From CAWCAW01 sp963793645 (lineage in GTDB: Bacteria; Actinomycetota; Acidimicrobiia; Acidimicrobiales; UBA8190), in the NCBI GenBank assembly GCA_963793645.1, contig CAWCAW010000008.1, positions 124,001-188,000 of the forward strand: a stretch of 64,000 nucleotides of DNA, given 5' to 3'. Positions 26,030 through 34,915 of this stretch are shown here, piece by piece. Numbering within the stretch: the first letter of the stretch is position 1; every line of letters begins with the position of its first letter. A program made the translations under genes and the position numbers. The notes below the pieces were generated by a model. That model had not been told where the DNA came from and did not search any database. It saw nothing but the letters and a program-made list of their open reading frames with translations.

Positions 26030-27307
26030 TCACCCGATCTCGGAGTGCCAAGCCAGGATGAGCCGGAACGTCGAGCCCTCGCCCTCGCGCGAGTCGACTT
26101 CGACGTGACCCTGGTGGTTGGCGGCCACGTGACGCACGATAGACAGTCCGAGGCCCGTACCCCCGGTGTTGCGGCTGCGGCCCTGGTCGACCCGGTAGAA
26201 GCGCTCGAATATGCGGTCGAGGTCGCGGGCCGGAATGCCCTGGCCGTGGTCCTCCACCTCCAAATGGACGTCCTCGCCGTGAACGGAACCGGCGAAGCGG
26301 ACGGTGCCACCGTCATAGGAGAACTTCACGCCGTTTTCGAGGAGGTTGTACAGCGCCGAGACGAGCTGACGGCGATCGCCGAGAACGGTCACCGCCGGGG
26401 TGGGCTCCTCCATTTGGATCTTGACGTTGCGTTGCTCGGCGGCGGCCTTGACGCGCTCGACCGCCTCGGCCATCACCAGGTTGACGAGCACGGGCTCTCG
26501 CGGCGGGGCTTCCTCCGCCTCGATACGCGACAGGTCCAAGAGGTCGTCGATGATCCTCGACACCCGAAACGCCTCGAGGTGGATGCGGTTGGCCAGTCGC
26601 TGAGCCACCGCCGCGTCGGTCTCCACCACCAGGGTCTCAGCCAAGAGGCCCAAGGCGCCCATGGGGGTCTTGAGCTCATGGCTCACGTTGGCGACGAAAT
26701 CGCGCCGGACCTCTTCGAGGCGGCGCCGCTCCGATACGTCGTCGATGACGGCGATCACGCCCAGTGTGCGGCGCCCGTCGTCGATGATTTGCGCGCTGAC
26801 CGCCAGCGTACGGCGCGGCGGACCATACAGATCGAGGGTGCGCTCGGCCATGCCCTGCTGCCACGCGTCACCGAGAAGGTCCTCAACCGCTTGCGCGGCG
26901 AGGGCGTCGCCGTGGCGTCCTCCCATGAGGCCCACCGCTCGCGCGTTGCGGAACACGACGTGATGGTGCTCGTCGCAGACGATGACGCCCTGGGGCAACG
27001 TGTCGATGGCGCGCCTCAGACGGATGGCGTCTGCAGACGATTCGGCCACGGCTTCGGCGGCCTGATCGGTGACCTGCTCGAGGTGCTGCAGTGCTGGTTC
27101 CACTCCGGCCGGCTCACCGCCGGGCTCGTCGACGCCAAGGCGCGATGCCAGCGCCGACAAGCGTTGCTCGAGAGAGTGCCGACCACTGCGCCGACCGACG
27201 ATGGTGGCAATCACGATGCCGACCACGGCCAAGGCGACGAGCACCACGAATCCCACCACGGCGGCGTGCTCAGAGAGCCCGGAGGTGGCGAACATCGACT
27301 CCAGCAT
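26030..27307 (-). CDS. SenX3/PhoR-like sensor histidine kinase
   Basis: This is a 425-aa membrane kinase. One strong TM segment (about residues 16-38, VVGFVVLVALAVVGIVIATI) is followed by a PAS domain (IDTLPQGVIVCDEHHHVVF), the HisKA H-box FVANVSHELKTPMGALGLLA, the N-box LVSALYNLLENGVKFS, G1 VEDHGQGIP and G2 GGTGLGLSIVRHVA. This is the SenX3 layout, which in mycobacteria senses phosphate limitation with the Pst/PhoU system. No pst or phoU gene lies in this window. It is divergent from the type IV secretion-like cassette. Confidence 0.9.
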   Translation of the reverse strand: MLESMFATSGLSEHAAVVGFVVLVALAVVGIVIATIVGRRSGRHSLEQRLSALASRLGVDEPGGEPAGVEPALQHLEQVTDQAAEAVAESSADAIRLRRAIDTLPQGVIVCDEHHHVVFRNARAVGLMGGRHGDALAAQAVEDLLGDAWQQGMAERTLDLYGPPRRTLAVSAQIIDDGRRTLGVIAVIDDVSERRRLEEVRRDFVANVSHELKTPMGALGLLAETLVVETDAAVAQRLANRIHLEAFRVSRIIDDLLDLSRIEAEEAPPREPVLVNLVMAEAVERVKAAAEQRNVKIQMEEPTPAVTVLGDRRQLVSALYNLLENGVKFSYDGGTVRFAGSVHGEDVHLEVEDHGQGIPARDLDRIFERFYRVDQGRSRNTGGTGLGLSIVRHVAANHQGHVEVDSREGEGSTFRLILAWHSEIG

Positions 27308-27404
27308 GACAGGGCCATGGTGGGTCGGGTCCGACCCGTGTCCGGCGTGTGTCCCAGGGGCTCGTCATCTCTTTGACGGAGGCTGGTGCGTTCTGGGTGA
27401 AAAA

Positions 27405-27430
27405 TCATGAAATGACTTGAAACCTCATGA
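27405..27430. promoter_or_regulatory. Paired TCATGA palindromes upstream of the secretion-like cassette
   Basis: Two copies of TCATGA start at 27405 and 27425, exactly 20 bp apart, in a locally AT-rich stretch between the kinase and the first secretion-cassette gene. The spacing of about two helical turns suggests a dimer-pair binding site for a regulator of one or both divergent units. The adjacent RegX3-like regulator is one candidate. Confidence 0.35.
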
Positions 27431-27516
27431 CGGGCTCTTCTAACGTGCGGCGGCGGCCCGGCGGCGGGCTCCAGAACCGGAGCGAGCGTTCTCCGCCATC
27501 CATCGAGGGAGGTCTC

Positions 27517-27819
27517 ATGACGTGGTTGGCAGGTGTGGTCCTGACTGACGTGCAGCTCAATCCCGATCCCGCCAACCTGCCGGGCAGCGAGATCTTGCAG
27601 CGGCTCACCGATGGGCTCGGGGGCTGGGCCCTGGTGGCGGCCCTGGTCGGTTTGATCATCGGCGCCGCCACGTGGGCCCTGGGCGCGCACTCGCAGAACT
27701 ACAACCAGTCGTATTCCGGTCGGCGCACGGTGCTGGTATCTGCGCTGGCCGCCCTGCTGATCGGGGCGGCTCCCGCCATCGTCAACTTCTTCTTTCACGC
27801 CGGCACCGGCGTGCACTGA
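27517..27819 (+). CDS. Small two-helix membrane protein, VirB2/TrbC-like (DUF6112-like)
   Basis: This 100-aa protein starts at ATG 27517 behind GAGGGAGGT; longer in-frame starts have no ribosome-binding site. An N-terminal segment with LNPDPANLPGSEILQRLTDG is followed by two hydrophobic helices (WALVAALVGLIIGAATWALG and TVLVSALAALLIGAAPAIV) with a short basic loop between them (QNYNQSYSGRR). This matches the small pilin-like proteins (DUF6112 type) that open actinobacterial conjugation clusters. It is followed 2 bp later by the TrbL-like gene. Confidence 0.8.
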   Translation: MTWLAGVVLTDVQLNPDPANLPGSEILQRLTDGLGGWALVAALVGLIIGAATWALGAHSQNYNQSYSGRRTVLVSALAALLIGAAPAIVNFFFHAGTGVH

Positions 27820-27821
27820 TC

Positions 27822-29192
27822 ATGGGCTTGCTCACATCGGCGACCAGCCTCACCGGTGGTCTGGTGACCAAGGCTGCCGGTGGACTTGTCGGTGGCGTCG
27901 CCAGTGCCGGCGCATCGGCGGTGCTGGGTGCAGCCGGCAACTGGGTGGCGGCCGGCGCGGCGTGGCTGCTCGGACAAGTCGGCCACGTGTTGTCGGCTTC
28001 CACCACCGTGGACCTGTCGTCGAGCTGGTTCACCCGTCACGAGTCCGTCATGGCCGCACTGGCGGCGGCGGTCATCGTGCCCATGGCGTGTTGCGCGGCC
28101 ATACAGGCGATCTACCGCCAAAGCGCATCGGCGCTCATGCGGACGTTCTTGGTCTACCTGCCGCTGGCGTTGCTCCTCACCGGCGTGGCGGTCGAGCTTG
28201 TCAGCCTCGCTCTGGCCCTCACCGACGCGCTCTCTGCGCAAATGCTGTCAGTCGCCGGCGTGGGTCCCGACAACCTCCTTTCCTCGACGGGCGACTATTT
28301 GTTGGTGGCGGGGACCGCTCCGCCTTTCGCCTTGTTCTTGGGGGCATTGGTGATCGCCATCGGAACACTGGTGGTGTGGCTCGAACTCGTGGTGCGTGCC
28401 GCGGCGACGTCTGTGGCGGTGTTGTTCCTCCCCCTTTCGTTGGCCGCGTTGGCGTGGCCGGCCATCTCGCATTGGTGCCGGCGCTTGGTCGACACCTTGG
28501 TGGCGCTGATTCTTTCCAAACTCGTCATCGCCGCCGTGTTGTCGTTGGCGACCGCCGCGCTGGCGGCCGGCTTCGGAGTGGCATCGTCACCGGGAGGGAA
28601 TTCGGGCGGCTTCTCGGCAGTGGTGACGGGTGGCGCCTTGTTGATCATTGCCGCCATATCTCCGTTCACGCTGCTGCGGTTGGTGCCGGCCTTTGAGGCG
28701 GGGGCGGCCGCCCATTTGGAATCGGCTCGGCACCGCATGCAAAGCGGCCCCATGGGACTGGCGCGCAATGGCAACCTTGCCTTGGAGGCCTTGACACAGG
28801 GCGGAGCCGGACCGGCCGCCCAGGTCGCCATGAGCGCCCTGTCTTCGGGAGGATCAGAGTCGGAGTCGGCGGCGGCGGCGATCCCGATGCTTACGCAGGG
28901 AGTCGCAGGGCGAGAAAGCGGTGAAGCCGGAACCGCAAGTGGTGACGCCGGCGGCCGCGACAGTGGGGGCAGCGGCGGTGTCAACGGCTTGAACGACCTA
29001 ATGAACCGGGGCGTGTTCAGGCCGGTTGGTTCGGTTACCAATAGGGCCGAGGGCAGCGTCGACGGTGACGGTGACGGTGCCGGTGCCGGTGCCGAAGTCG
29101 GCGGCGGGGGCGGGGGCGGGGGCGACGTGCGTCTGGATCCAGAGCGGCGCTCGCTGCCCAGGCCATCTTTGGAGGACGACGATGCCGACTGA
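27822..29192 (+). CDS. TrbL/VirB6-like conjugal transfer membrane protein
   Basis: This is a 456-aa inner-membrane channel-type protein. Residues 1-330 have about six to seven hydrophobic helices, with a periplasmic-type loop after the first. The central WLELVVRAAATSVAVLFLPL region and HWCRRLVDTLVALILSKLVI are typical of TrbL. From about residue 350 a soluble Ala/Gly/Ser-rich tail runs to the end, with a Gly run and a GDGDGDGAG stretch. The next start codon lies 11 bp inside its end. Confidence 0.83.
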   Translation: MGLLTSATSLTGGLVTKAAGGLVGGVASAGASAVLGAAGNWVAAGAAWLLGQVGHVLSASTTVDLSSSWFTRHESVMAALAAAVIVPMACCAAIQAIYRQSASALMRTFLVYLPLALLLTGVAVELVSLALALTDALSAQMLSVAGVGPDNLLSSTGDYLLVAGTAPPFALFLGALVIAIGTLVVWLELVVRAAATSVAVLFLPLSLAALAWPAISHWCRRLVDTLVALILSKLVIAAVLSLATAALAAGFGVASSPGGNSGGFSAVVTGGALLIIAAISPFTLLRLVPAFEAGAAAHLESARHRMQSGPMGLARNGNLALEALTQGGAGPAAQVAMSALSSGGSESESAAAAIPMLTQGVAGRESGEAGTASGDAGGRDSGGSGGVNGLNDLMNRGVFRPVGSVTNRAEGSVDGDGDGAGAGAEVGGGGGGGGDVRLDPERRSLPRPSLEDDDAD

Positions 29193-30642
29193 GTCCGACG
29201 TGCCGCGTTACCGCTTCGGCCCGTTGCAACGTCGCGGGCTGGTGGCCGGCTGGCGTGGTGGGCAGATCGCCGCCGTGGCCGTCTCCCTGGTGCTGGCCGT
29301 TGTGGTCTTACGCGCTCGTCCCTCCGTGTCGGGCGCGGTGGTGGCGCTGGCCATCGTCGGCCTAGCCGTTGGTGCCGCCACGTGGCCCATCGCCGGGCGC
29401 ACCGCTGAGGAGTGGGCACCGGACGCCTTGCGCCATGCCGCCGGTGCCCCGGGTCGGCGACGAAGCTCCAACCCCTTCACCACGTTGCGCGTCCTCGATG
29501 TCGAGCTCGGGCCTGGTGATTCTCACAGGGCAGCCGTTGTTTTCGACGCCGCCTCTCGCACCTACAGCGCCGTGCTTCGGGTGGCCGGACGAGGCTTTGT
29601 TCTCCTCGGCCCCGAGGACAAGGCGCGCCGCGTGGGCGGGTGGAGCGCCGCACTGTCGTCGTTGGCGCTACAGGGATCGGTCATCCATCGCGTGCAGTGG
29701 ATCGAGCGCAGTCTTTCGGACGATGGTGCCGCCATCCGCCATCATCTCCGATCGGCGGCGACGCTCGATGACAGTTGTGCACCTCGAGCCTCGTACGGCG
29801 CGTTGGTGGACTCCGAGTTCCCCGCCACGTGCCGCCACGAGGTCTTCGTGGCGATTGCCATCCACGCCGGTCGGGCGGCGCGGGCCGTGAAGACAGCAGG
29901 AGGTGGAGACCGGGGCGCGTGCACGGTGCTCATGCGCGAAGTGGCGTCGTTGCGCCGCCGGCTCAGTGACGCTTCGCTCGATGTCGGTTCCGTTCTCGAC
30001 GCCGACGAGCTGGCCCGTGTGGTGCGGGCGTCGTTCGACGTGGCGTCGGGGACCACGAACACGACCGAGGAAGCGGGCGCACGCCTGGCGCCGCGTCATG
30101 GTGCGGTTGCTCCCGCTCCCGCGTCGACGTGGCCGTGGCCGATGGGGCTGTCGGCTGAGTGGGGTCGGGTCCACGCCGATGGGACATGGCACGCCACCTT
30201 CTGGATTTCGCAGTGGCCGCGCACCGACGTCGGTCCGGACTTCTTAGGGCCGTTGTTGCTGTGGTCCTCGGTGCGCCGCTCGGTGACCGTGGTCATGGAG
30301 CCGGTGGGGCCGTTGGCCGCCGCGAGGCGCATCGAGCAGGCGCGCACGGCCGACATCGCCGATGCCGAGCTACGCCGTAGGGGAGGGTTTCTCGCCACGG
30401 CGCGACGCCGGCGTGAAGAAGAGGTCCTGGCTCGGCGCGAGGTTGAGCTCGCTGACGGTCACGCCGAGTACCGGTTCACCGGGTACGTGACGGTGTCGAC
30501 CGAGGACCCCGAAAGCCTCGAAGAAGCGTGCGGGCAAGTCGAGCAAGCCGCGGGGCAGGCCGGCCTCGAGATACGCCGCTGTTACGGGGACCAAGCCATG
30601 GCCTTCACGAGCACGTTGCCGCTTTGTCGCGGTCTGGTCTGA
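29182..30642 (+). CDS. SCO6880-like protein; N-terminal half of a split VirB4
   Basis: This is a 486-aa protein. The ATG at 29182 overlaps the TrbL-like stop. The start YRFGPLQRRGLVAGWRGGQI leads into two adjacent hydrophobic helices (about residues 28-68), then a large cytoplasmic domain. The end, LEIRRCYGDQAMAFTSTLPL, is the sequence that in one-piece VirB4 proteins precedes the ATPase domain. The next gene begins where that domain would begin. I infer that the two polypeptides together form one VirB4-type energiser, as in other actinobacterial systems with SCO6880 homologues. Confidence 0.78.
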   Translation: MPTESDVPRYRFGPLQRRGLVAGWRGGQIAAVAVSLVLAVVVLRARPSVSGAVVALAIVGLAVGAATWPIAGRTAEEWAPDALRHAAGAPGRRRSSNPFTTLRVLDVELGPGDSHRAAVVFDAASRTYSAVLRVAGRGFVLLGPEDKARRVGGWSAALSSLALQGSVIHRVQWIERSLSDDGAAIRHHLRSAATLDDSCAPRASYGALVDSEFPATCRHEVFVAIAIHAGRAARAVKTAGGGDRGACTVLMREVASLRRRLSDASLDVGSVLDADELARVVRASFDVASGTTNTTEEAGARLAPRHGAVAPAPASTWPWPMGLSAEWGRVHADGTWHATFWISQWPRTDVGPDFLGPLLLWSSVRRSVTVVMEPVGPLAAARRIEQARTADIADAELRRRGGFLATARRRREEEVLARREVELADGHAEYRFTGYVTVSTEDPESLEEACGQVEQAAGQAGLEIRRCYGDQAMAFTSTLPLCRGLV

Positions 30643-30660
30643 GGTCACGGTCCCGGTCCG

Positions 30661-31917
30661 ATGTCCACGCCCGCGCATCACGCCACCACGCGACATCTCG
30701 GGTCCGCCTTCCCGTTCGTGGCCGAGCCCGGTCTCGGTGGCGGCGGTGTGCTCATCGGGCGGGACTTGTTGGGCGGCGCGTTCACCTATGACCCCTTCGA
30801 GCTGTACTCGCACGGGCTGCTCACCAATCCCAACATGGTGGTGATCGGTCAGATCGGCAGAGGAAAGAGCGCGCTCGTCAAGACGTATTTGTGGCGTCAG
30901 GCGGTTTTCGGCCGCCGGGCCTGGGTGGTGGATCCCAAAGGTGAGTATCACGCCCTCGCTCGGGCGTGGGGAATTGCTCCGGTGTCGCTGCGCCCGGGCG
31001 GATCGGTCCGCCTCAACCCCTTGGACGCTCCCGTCGGTGGAGACAGGGACGAGGTGTTTCGCCGCCGTGCCGAACTCCTGGCCTCTTTGGCGTCCGCCAG
31101 TCTCGGTCGCGACATCCTTCCCACTGAGCGCACTGCAGTGGAGCTGGCAGTAGCCGAGGTGACCGATACGCAGGTGCCGACGTTGCCCGGCGTCGTCGAT
31201 GCCTTGCTGGCACCGACCCCGCGCGCCGCGGCCGTGATACGCAGTGATCCGACCTCGTTGGCGGCCGACGGACGTCAGGTGGCCCTGGAGCTGCGCCGAT
31301 TGGTGGCCGGGGACTTGCGGGGGATGTTCGACGGTCCCACCACGTCAAATGTGTCGCTCGACGGTCCGCTGGTGGTGCTCGACCTGTCGTCCGTCTATCA
31401 CTCGGCCGCTTTGGGTGTGTTGATGACGTGCGCCACGGCGTGGTTGCAAGCCGGGCTCGGGCGCCAGCGCCACGGTGTCGTGGTGGTCGTGGACGAGGCG
31501 TGGGCCATCCTCGCCAACCTGGGGGTTGCTCGATGGCTGCAGTCGTCGTGGAAGCTGTCGCGCGCCCGCGGCGTGTCCAACGTCGCCGTGCTCCACCGGC
31601 TCTCGGATCTGGCCGCCGTGGGCAGCGCGCACTCAGAGCAGGTGGGTCTGGCGCACGGTTTGCTGTCGGATTCGGAGACCCGGGTCGTCTATGCCCAGCC
31701 TCCCGGTGAGGTCGAGCGGACCCGGGAGCTGCTCGGCCTGTCCGATACCGAGGCGGAGCTGATCCCGCACCTGCAACGTGGCGTGGGCCTGTGGAAGGTT
31801 GGCAATCGCTCATTTTTGGTGCAGCATCGCCTCTCGCCTTACGAGGCCGACCTCGTCGACACCGACGCCCGCATGCGACACGAGCGCGAGGCTCCCGTCA
31901 CGGCGTCGATGTCGTGA
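30661..31917 (+). CDS. VirB4-like secretion ATPase domain protein
   Basis: This 418-aa protein is a stand-alone RecA-like ATPase. N-terminal HATTRHLGSAFPFVAEPG and TYDPFELYSHGLLTNPNMVV lead into Walker A GQIGRGKSALVKT at about residues 63-75, then VVDPKGEY, LNPLDAP and Walker B VVVVVDEAWAIL at about 274-285. SRARGVSNVAVLHRLSDL matches the motif following Walker B in VirB4/TraC. It lacks the VirB4 N-terminal domain, which the preceding gene appears to supply. The VirD4-like gene starts inside its stop (GTGA). Confidence 0.87.
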   Translation: MSTPAHHATTRHLGSAFPFVAEPGLGGGGVLIGRDLLGGAFTYDPFELYSHGLLTNPNMVVIGQIGRGKSALVKTYLWRQAVFGRRAWVVDPKGEYHALARAWGIAPVSLRPGGSVRLNPLDAPVGGDRDEVFRRRAELLASLASASLGRDILPTERTAVELAVAEVTDTQVPTLPGVVDALLAPTPRAAAVIRSDPTSLAADGRQVALELRRLVAGDLRGMFDGPTTSNVSLDGPLVVLDLSSVYHSAALGVLMTCATAWLQAGLGRQRHGVVVVVDEAWAILANLGVARWLQSSWKLSRARGVSNVAVLHRLSDLAAVGSAHSEQVGLAHGLLSDSETRVVYAQPPGEVERTRELLGLSDTEAELIPHLQRGVGLWKVGNRSFLVQHRLSPYEADLVDTDARMRHEREAPVTASMS

Positions 31918-33557
31918 TCGCTCCGGTCACAGCCGCGGCGGTCGCCGCGCTGGCGGCCGCGTGGGGGATCTCGACGCGCTCGGGCGACGGCGACATGACA
32001 GCGGCGCGCCCGGCCGGGGGTTCCGGTTCGCGTCTTTCGGGTCCTTCGGGTTCTGGTGGTCCGGCCGGAGCGGGGAGGTCGACTGGACCAGGCCGCCCTC
32101 GGTTCGGCGCTCACAGAAGTGGTCTGCGGTCACTCGTCCCCGGTGCGGCGAGCCGGGGGCGCGGTTCGGTGGATATGCCCGCCACGTGGGCGGCCGGGCG
32201 CGAGCTTCGCCCGCTGCTGGCGCCGAAGGACACGGCCGGCCGCCTGGCGCTGGGCACGGTGGGGCGCCGCCGTGTGTACGCCGAAGCCGGTCATTCCGTC
32301 CTCGTCGTCGGTCCGACCCAGAGCGGCAAGACCAGTGGGCTGGCCGTACCGGCCATTTTGGAGTGGGAAGGGCCCGTGGTGGCGGCGTCGGTCAAGTCGG
32401 ATCTCGCCGTGCACACGTTGGGCTTCCGACAATCCTGCGGACAGGTGTGGGTCTACGACCCCTCGGCGTCCTCGGGCCTCCCCTCGGATCATTGGTCGCC
32501 CCTGGCCGAGGCGTCGACGTGGCCAGGGGCGCGTCGAGTGGCTCGCTCGCTGTCGGAGGTGGCCCGATCCTCGGCGGGTGCCCTTAGCGACGGTGACTTC
32601 TGGTACGCCACCGCCGCCAAGCTTCTAGCCCCCCTACTCCTGGCGGCCGCCTTGTCGGGTCGGTCGATGGCCGATGTCGTGCGTTGGATCGACGATCAAG
32701 TAGTCGACGAGGTAGCCGACATCCTCCACAGCGCCGGCGCCTGGGAGGCGGCGCAGTCGGCGCGAGCCAGCTGGGGCCGCGACGAGCGGCAGCGCAGCGC
32801 CGTGTACACCACCGCCGAAACGGTAGTGGAGGCTTTCGCCGATCCCGACGTGGCCATCTCAGCCGACGCGCCCGCCCCCGGCATGTCGGCCATCGATCCG
32901 GCTGGGATGCTCGACGGTCGCCACACGCTGTACCTCTGTGCTCCCGCTCACGATCAGCGGCGCCTGCGCCCGCTGTTCGCCACGCTGGTCTCGGTCGTCA
33001 TCGAGGCGGCCTACGAGCGTGCGGGTCGCCAAGGCGCACCGCTTGATCCACCGCTGCTGGTGGTCTTGGACGAGGCGGCCAATGTGGCTCCGCTGGCCGA
33101 GCTCGACACCTTGGCGTCGACGGCGGCGAGCCATGGCGTGCAGCTCGTGACCGTCTTTCAAGATCTGGCCCAGGTGAGCACTCGCTATGGCGGCCGGGCC
33201 GGCAGCGTCGTCAACAATCACCGGGCCAAGGTGTTTCTGTCCGGACTGGCTGATCCCGGCACTCTTGACCATGTGAGCACCCTCATCGGTGACGCCGAGA
33301 TCGGTGCACGAGCCACCACCGTCGATGGCTCAGGTCGGGTATCGACGACACACACGCCGACGTACAAGAGGCTCGCTCCCGCCGACGCGCTGCGACGGTT
33401 GGCCCCGGGTAAGGCGGTGGTGATCTCCGGCCACCTGCCGCCCGTCGTTGTGTCATTGCGCCCGTGGCAAAAAGACCGGGTCTTGCGGGCCAAGGCCGAG
33501 ACGTCTCCGGCCATGGTGGTGCCATCGGGTGTGGTGCCCGCCGAGCCCGATCGATAG
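31914..33557 (+). CDS. VirD4/TraG-like type IV coupling ATPase
   Basis: This 547-aa protein starts at GTG 31914 in the overlap. It has a short hydrophobic N-terminus, a long Gly/Ser/Arg-rich linker (residues 25-80), then the coupling-protein ATPase: Walker A VVGPTQSGKTSGLAVP at about 130-145, VVAASVKSDLAVHT, Walker B LLVVLDEAANVAPL near 382-395, and HGVQLVTVFQDLAQ with AKVFLSGLADP after it. In known systems VirD4 recruits the DNA-protein or protein substrate. No relaxase is encoded nearby, so the substrate here is open. The two-helix N-terminal anchor of classic VirD4 is reduced to one weak segment. Confidence 0.87.
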   Translation: MIAPVTAAAVAALAAAWGISTRSGDGDMTAARPAGGSGSRLSGPSGSGGPAGAGRSTGPGRPRFGAHRSGLRSLVPGAASRGRGSVDMPATWAAGRELRPLLAPKDTAGRLALGTVGRRRVYAEAGHSVLVVGPTQSGKTSGLAVPAILEWEGPVVAASVKSDLAVHTLGFRQSCGQVWVYDPSASSGLPSDHWSPLAEASTWPGARRVARSLSEVARSSAGALSDGDFWYATAAKLLAPLLLAAALSGRSMADVVRWIDDQVVDEVADILHSAGAWEAAQSARASWGRDERQRSAVYTTAETVVEAFADPDVAISADAPAPGMSAIDPAGMLDGRHTLYLCAPAHDQRRLRPLFATLVSVVIEAAYERAGRQGAPLDPPLLVVLDEAANVAPLAELDTLASTAASHGVQLVTVFQDLAQVSTRYGGRAGSVVNNHRAKVFLSGLADPGTLDHVSTLIGDAEIGARATTVDGSGRVSTTHTPTYKRLAPADALRRLAPGKAVVISGHLPPVVVSLRPWQKDRVLRAKAETSPAMVVPSGVVPAEPDR

Positions 33558-33576
33558 CGTGGGCCGCGTGGCCCCG

Positions 33577-34893
33577 ATGAGCGACGACGCGCTGGGAGAG
33601 CTGGCGGCCCGTCGCAACGCGGAGATCACCCACTCGGTGCGCACCGTGCGCGACGAGGCGGCCGCGGCCGGCACCTTGGTGTGGGATCCCTTCGACCCGG
33701 CGTGGGCGACCGATCCCTATGCCGTCTATGCCGAGTTGCGCGCCCAGAATCCAGTGCACCGCAGCCCTCTGGGCTTCTGGGTGTTCACCCGCCACGCCGA
33801 TTGCTTCCAGATCTTGCGCGACAAGCGCTCGAGTAGTGACGGGCGCAACGTCGACCCGCAGCGCTTCAATCGGTTGCGCGACATCGATGCCGCCTCGTCG
33901 GGAGCCGGTCAGGTGCTCGAGGAGATGGCACCGTTCTTGTTCCGTGATCCGCCCGACCACACCAGGCTCCGAGGACTGGTGCAAAAGGCCTTTACGCCGC
34001 GCGTGATCGAAGGATTGCGGCCGCGCATCGAACAGATCTGTGGGCAGCTCCTCGACGCCGCTCTCGACAAAGGCGAGGTGGACCTCGTCGCCGACTACGC
34101 CTATCCGTTGCCGGTGCAGATCATCGTGGAGATGCTGGGCGTGCCCGCCGAGGACCACGAGCAGTTTCGAGTGTGGTCCAACGCCTTGGCCCGTGGGCTC
34201 GATCCCGATTTCCTGTTGCCGCCGGAGGCCGCCCAACAGCGCTTGGCGGCCGTGCTGTCGTTCGCCCAGTACTTCATCTCGCTGATCGAGCGACGCCGGG
34301 CCCGTCCCGGCGACGATCTGCTGACGCGGCTGATCGAGGCCGAGGAGCAGGGCGACGCGCTCACCCCCGGCGAGCTCGTGTCCACCTGCATCTTGTTGTT
34401 GGTGGCCGGCCACGAAACGACCGTGAACTTGATCTCCGGCGGGGCCCTCGCCCTGCTGGAACATCCCGAGGAGGCCGCCAAGTTCGTCAGCGCCCCCCAC
34501 GCGGTGCGTACCGGTGTCGAGGAGCTCCTGCGTTATGTGCCGCCTGTGCAACTCACAGGCCGCAACGCGCTGGAGGACATGGAGGTCGGCGGTGTCACGG
34601 TGGAGAAAGGTGAGTTCTCCATGCTCCTCATCGGCTCGGCCAATCGTGATCCTGCCGTGTTCGATCGTCCTGACGTCCTGGACGTGACGCGCGCCGAGAA
34701 CAATCACCTCGGGTTCGGGTTCGGCATCCACCATTGCATCGGTGCCCCGTTGGCGCGCCTCGAAGCGCAGATCGCCCTGTCGGCGTTGTTCGGACGCGCT
34801 GACCGCATCGAGCGCCTCGGAGGCGAGCTGTCCTACAAGGACAACATCATCTTGCGGGGCCTGGCCGCCTTGCCGGTGTCGGTGGCCGCCTAG
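33577..34893 (+). CDS. Cytochrome P450
   Basis: This is a soluble bacterial P450 of 438 aa. It has the I-helix oxygen-activation motif AGHETT at about residues 276-281, the K-helix ExxR as EELLR, and the heme-thiolate loop FGFGIHHCIGAPLAR with Cys at 387. The N-terminal WDPFDPAWATDPYAVYAELR and DPPDHTRLRGLVQKAFTPR are typical of actinobacterial class I CYPs. The start is ATG 33577 or GTG 33568. A ferredoxin and reductase are not in the window. The substrate is unknown; the neighbouring crotonase, thiolase and DUF35 genes suggest lipid or steroid catabolism. Confidence 0.95.
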   Translation: MSDDALGELAARRNAEITHSVRTVRDEAAAAGTLVWDPFDPAWATDPYAVYAELRAQNPVHRSPLGFWVFTRHADCFQILRDKRSSSDGRNVDPQRFNRLRDIDAASSGAGQVLEEMAPFLFRDPPDHTRLRGLVQKAFTPRVIEGLRPRIEQICGQLLDAALDKGEVDLVADYAYPLPVQIIVEMLGVPAEDHEQFRVWSNALARGLDPDFLLPPEAAQQRLAAVLSFAQYFISLIERRRARPGDDLLTRLIEAEEQGDALTPGELVSTCILLLVAGHETTVNLISGGALALLEHPEEAAKFVSAPHAVRTGVEELLRYVPPVQLTGRNALEDMEVGGVTVEKGEFSMLLIGSANRDPAVFDRPDVLDVTRAENNHLGFGFGIHHCIGAPLARLEAQIALSALFGRADRIERLGGELSYKDNIILRGLAALPVSVAA

Positions 34894-34915
34894 CCGCTTT
34901 CGGGAGCCTTCGGAA

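Noticed and set aside
27517..33557. Whole secretion-like block as an integrated conjugative element
   Set aside because: No integrase, relaxase, flanking repeats or tRNA boundary is visible in the window; kept as a finding but not called a mobile element.
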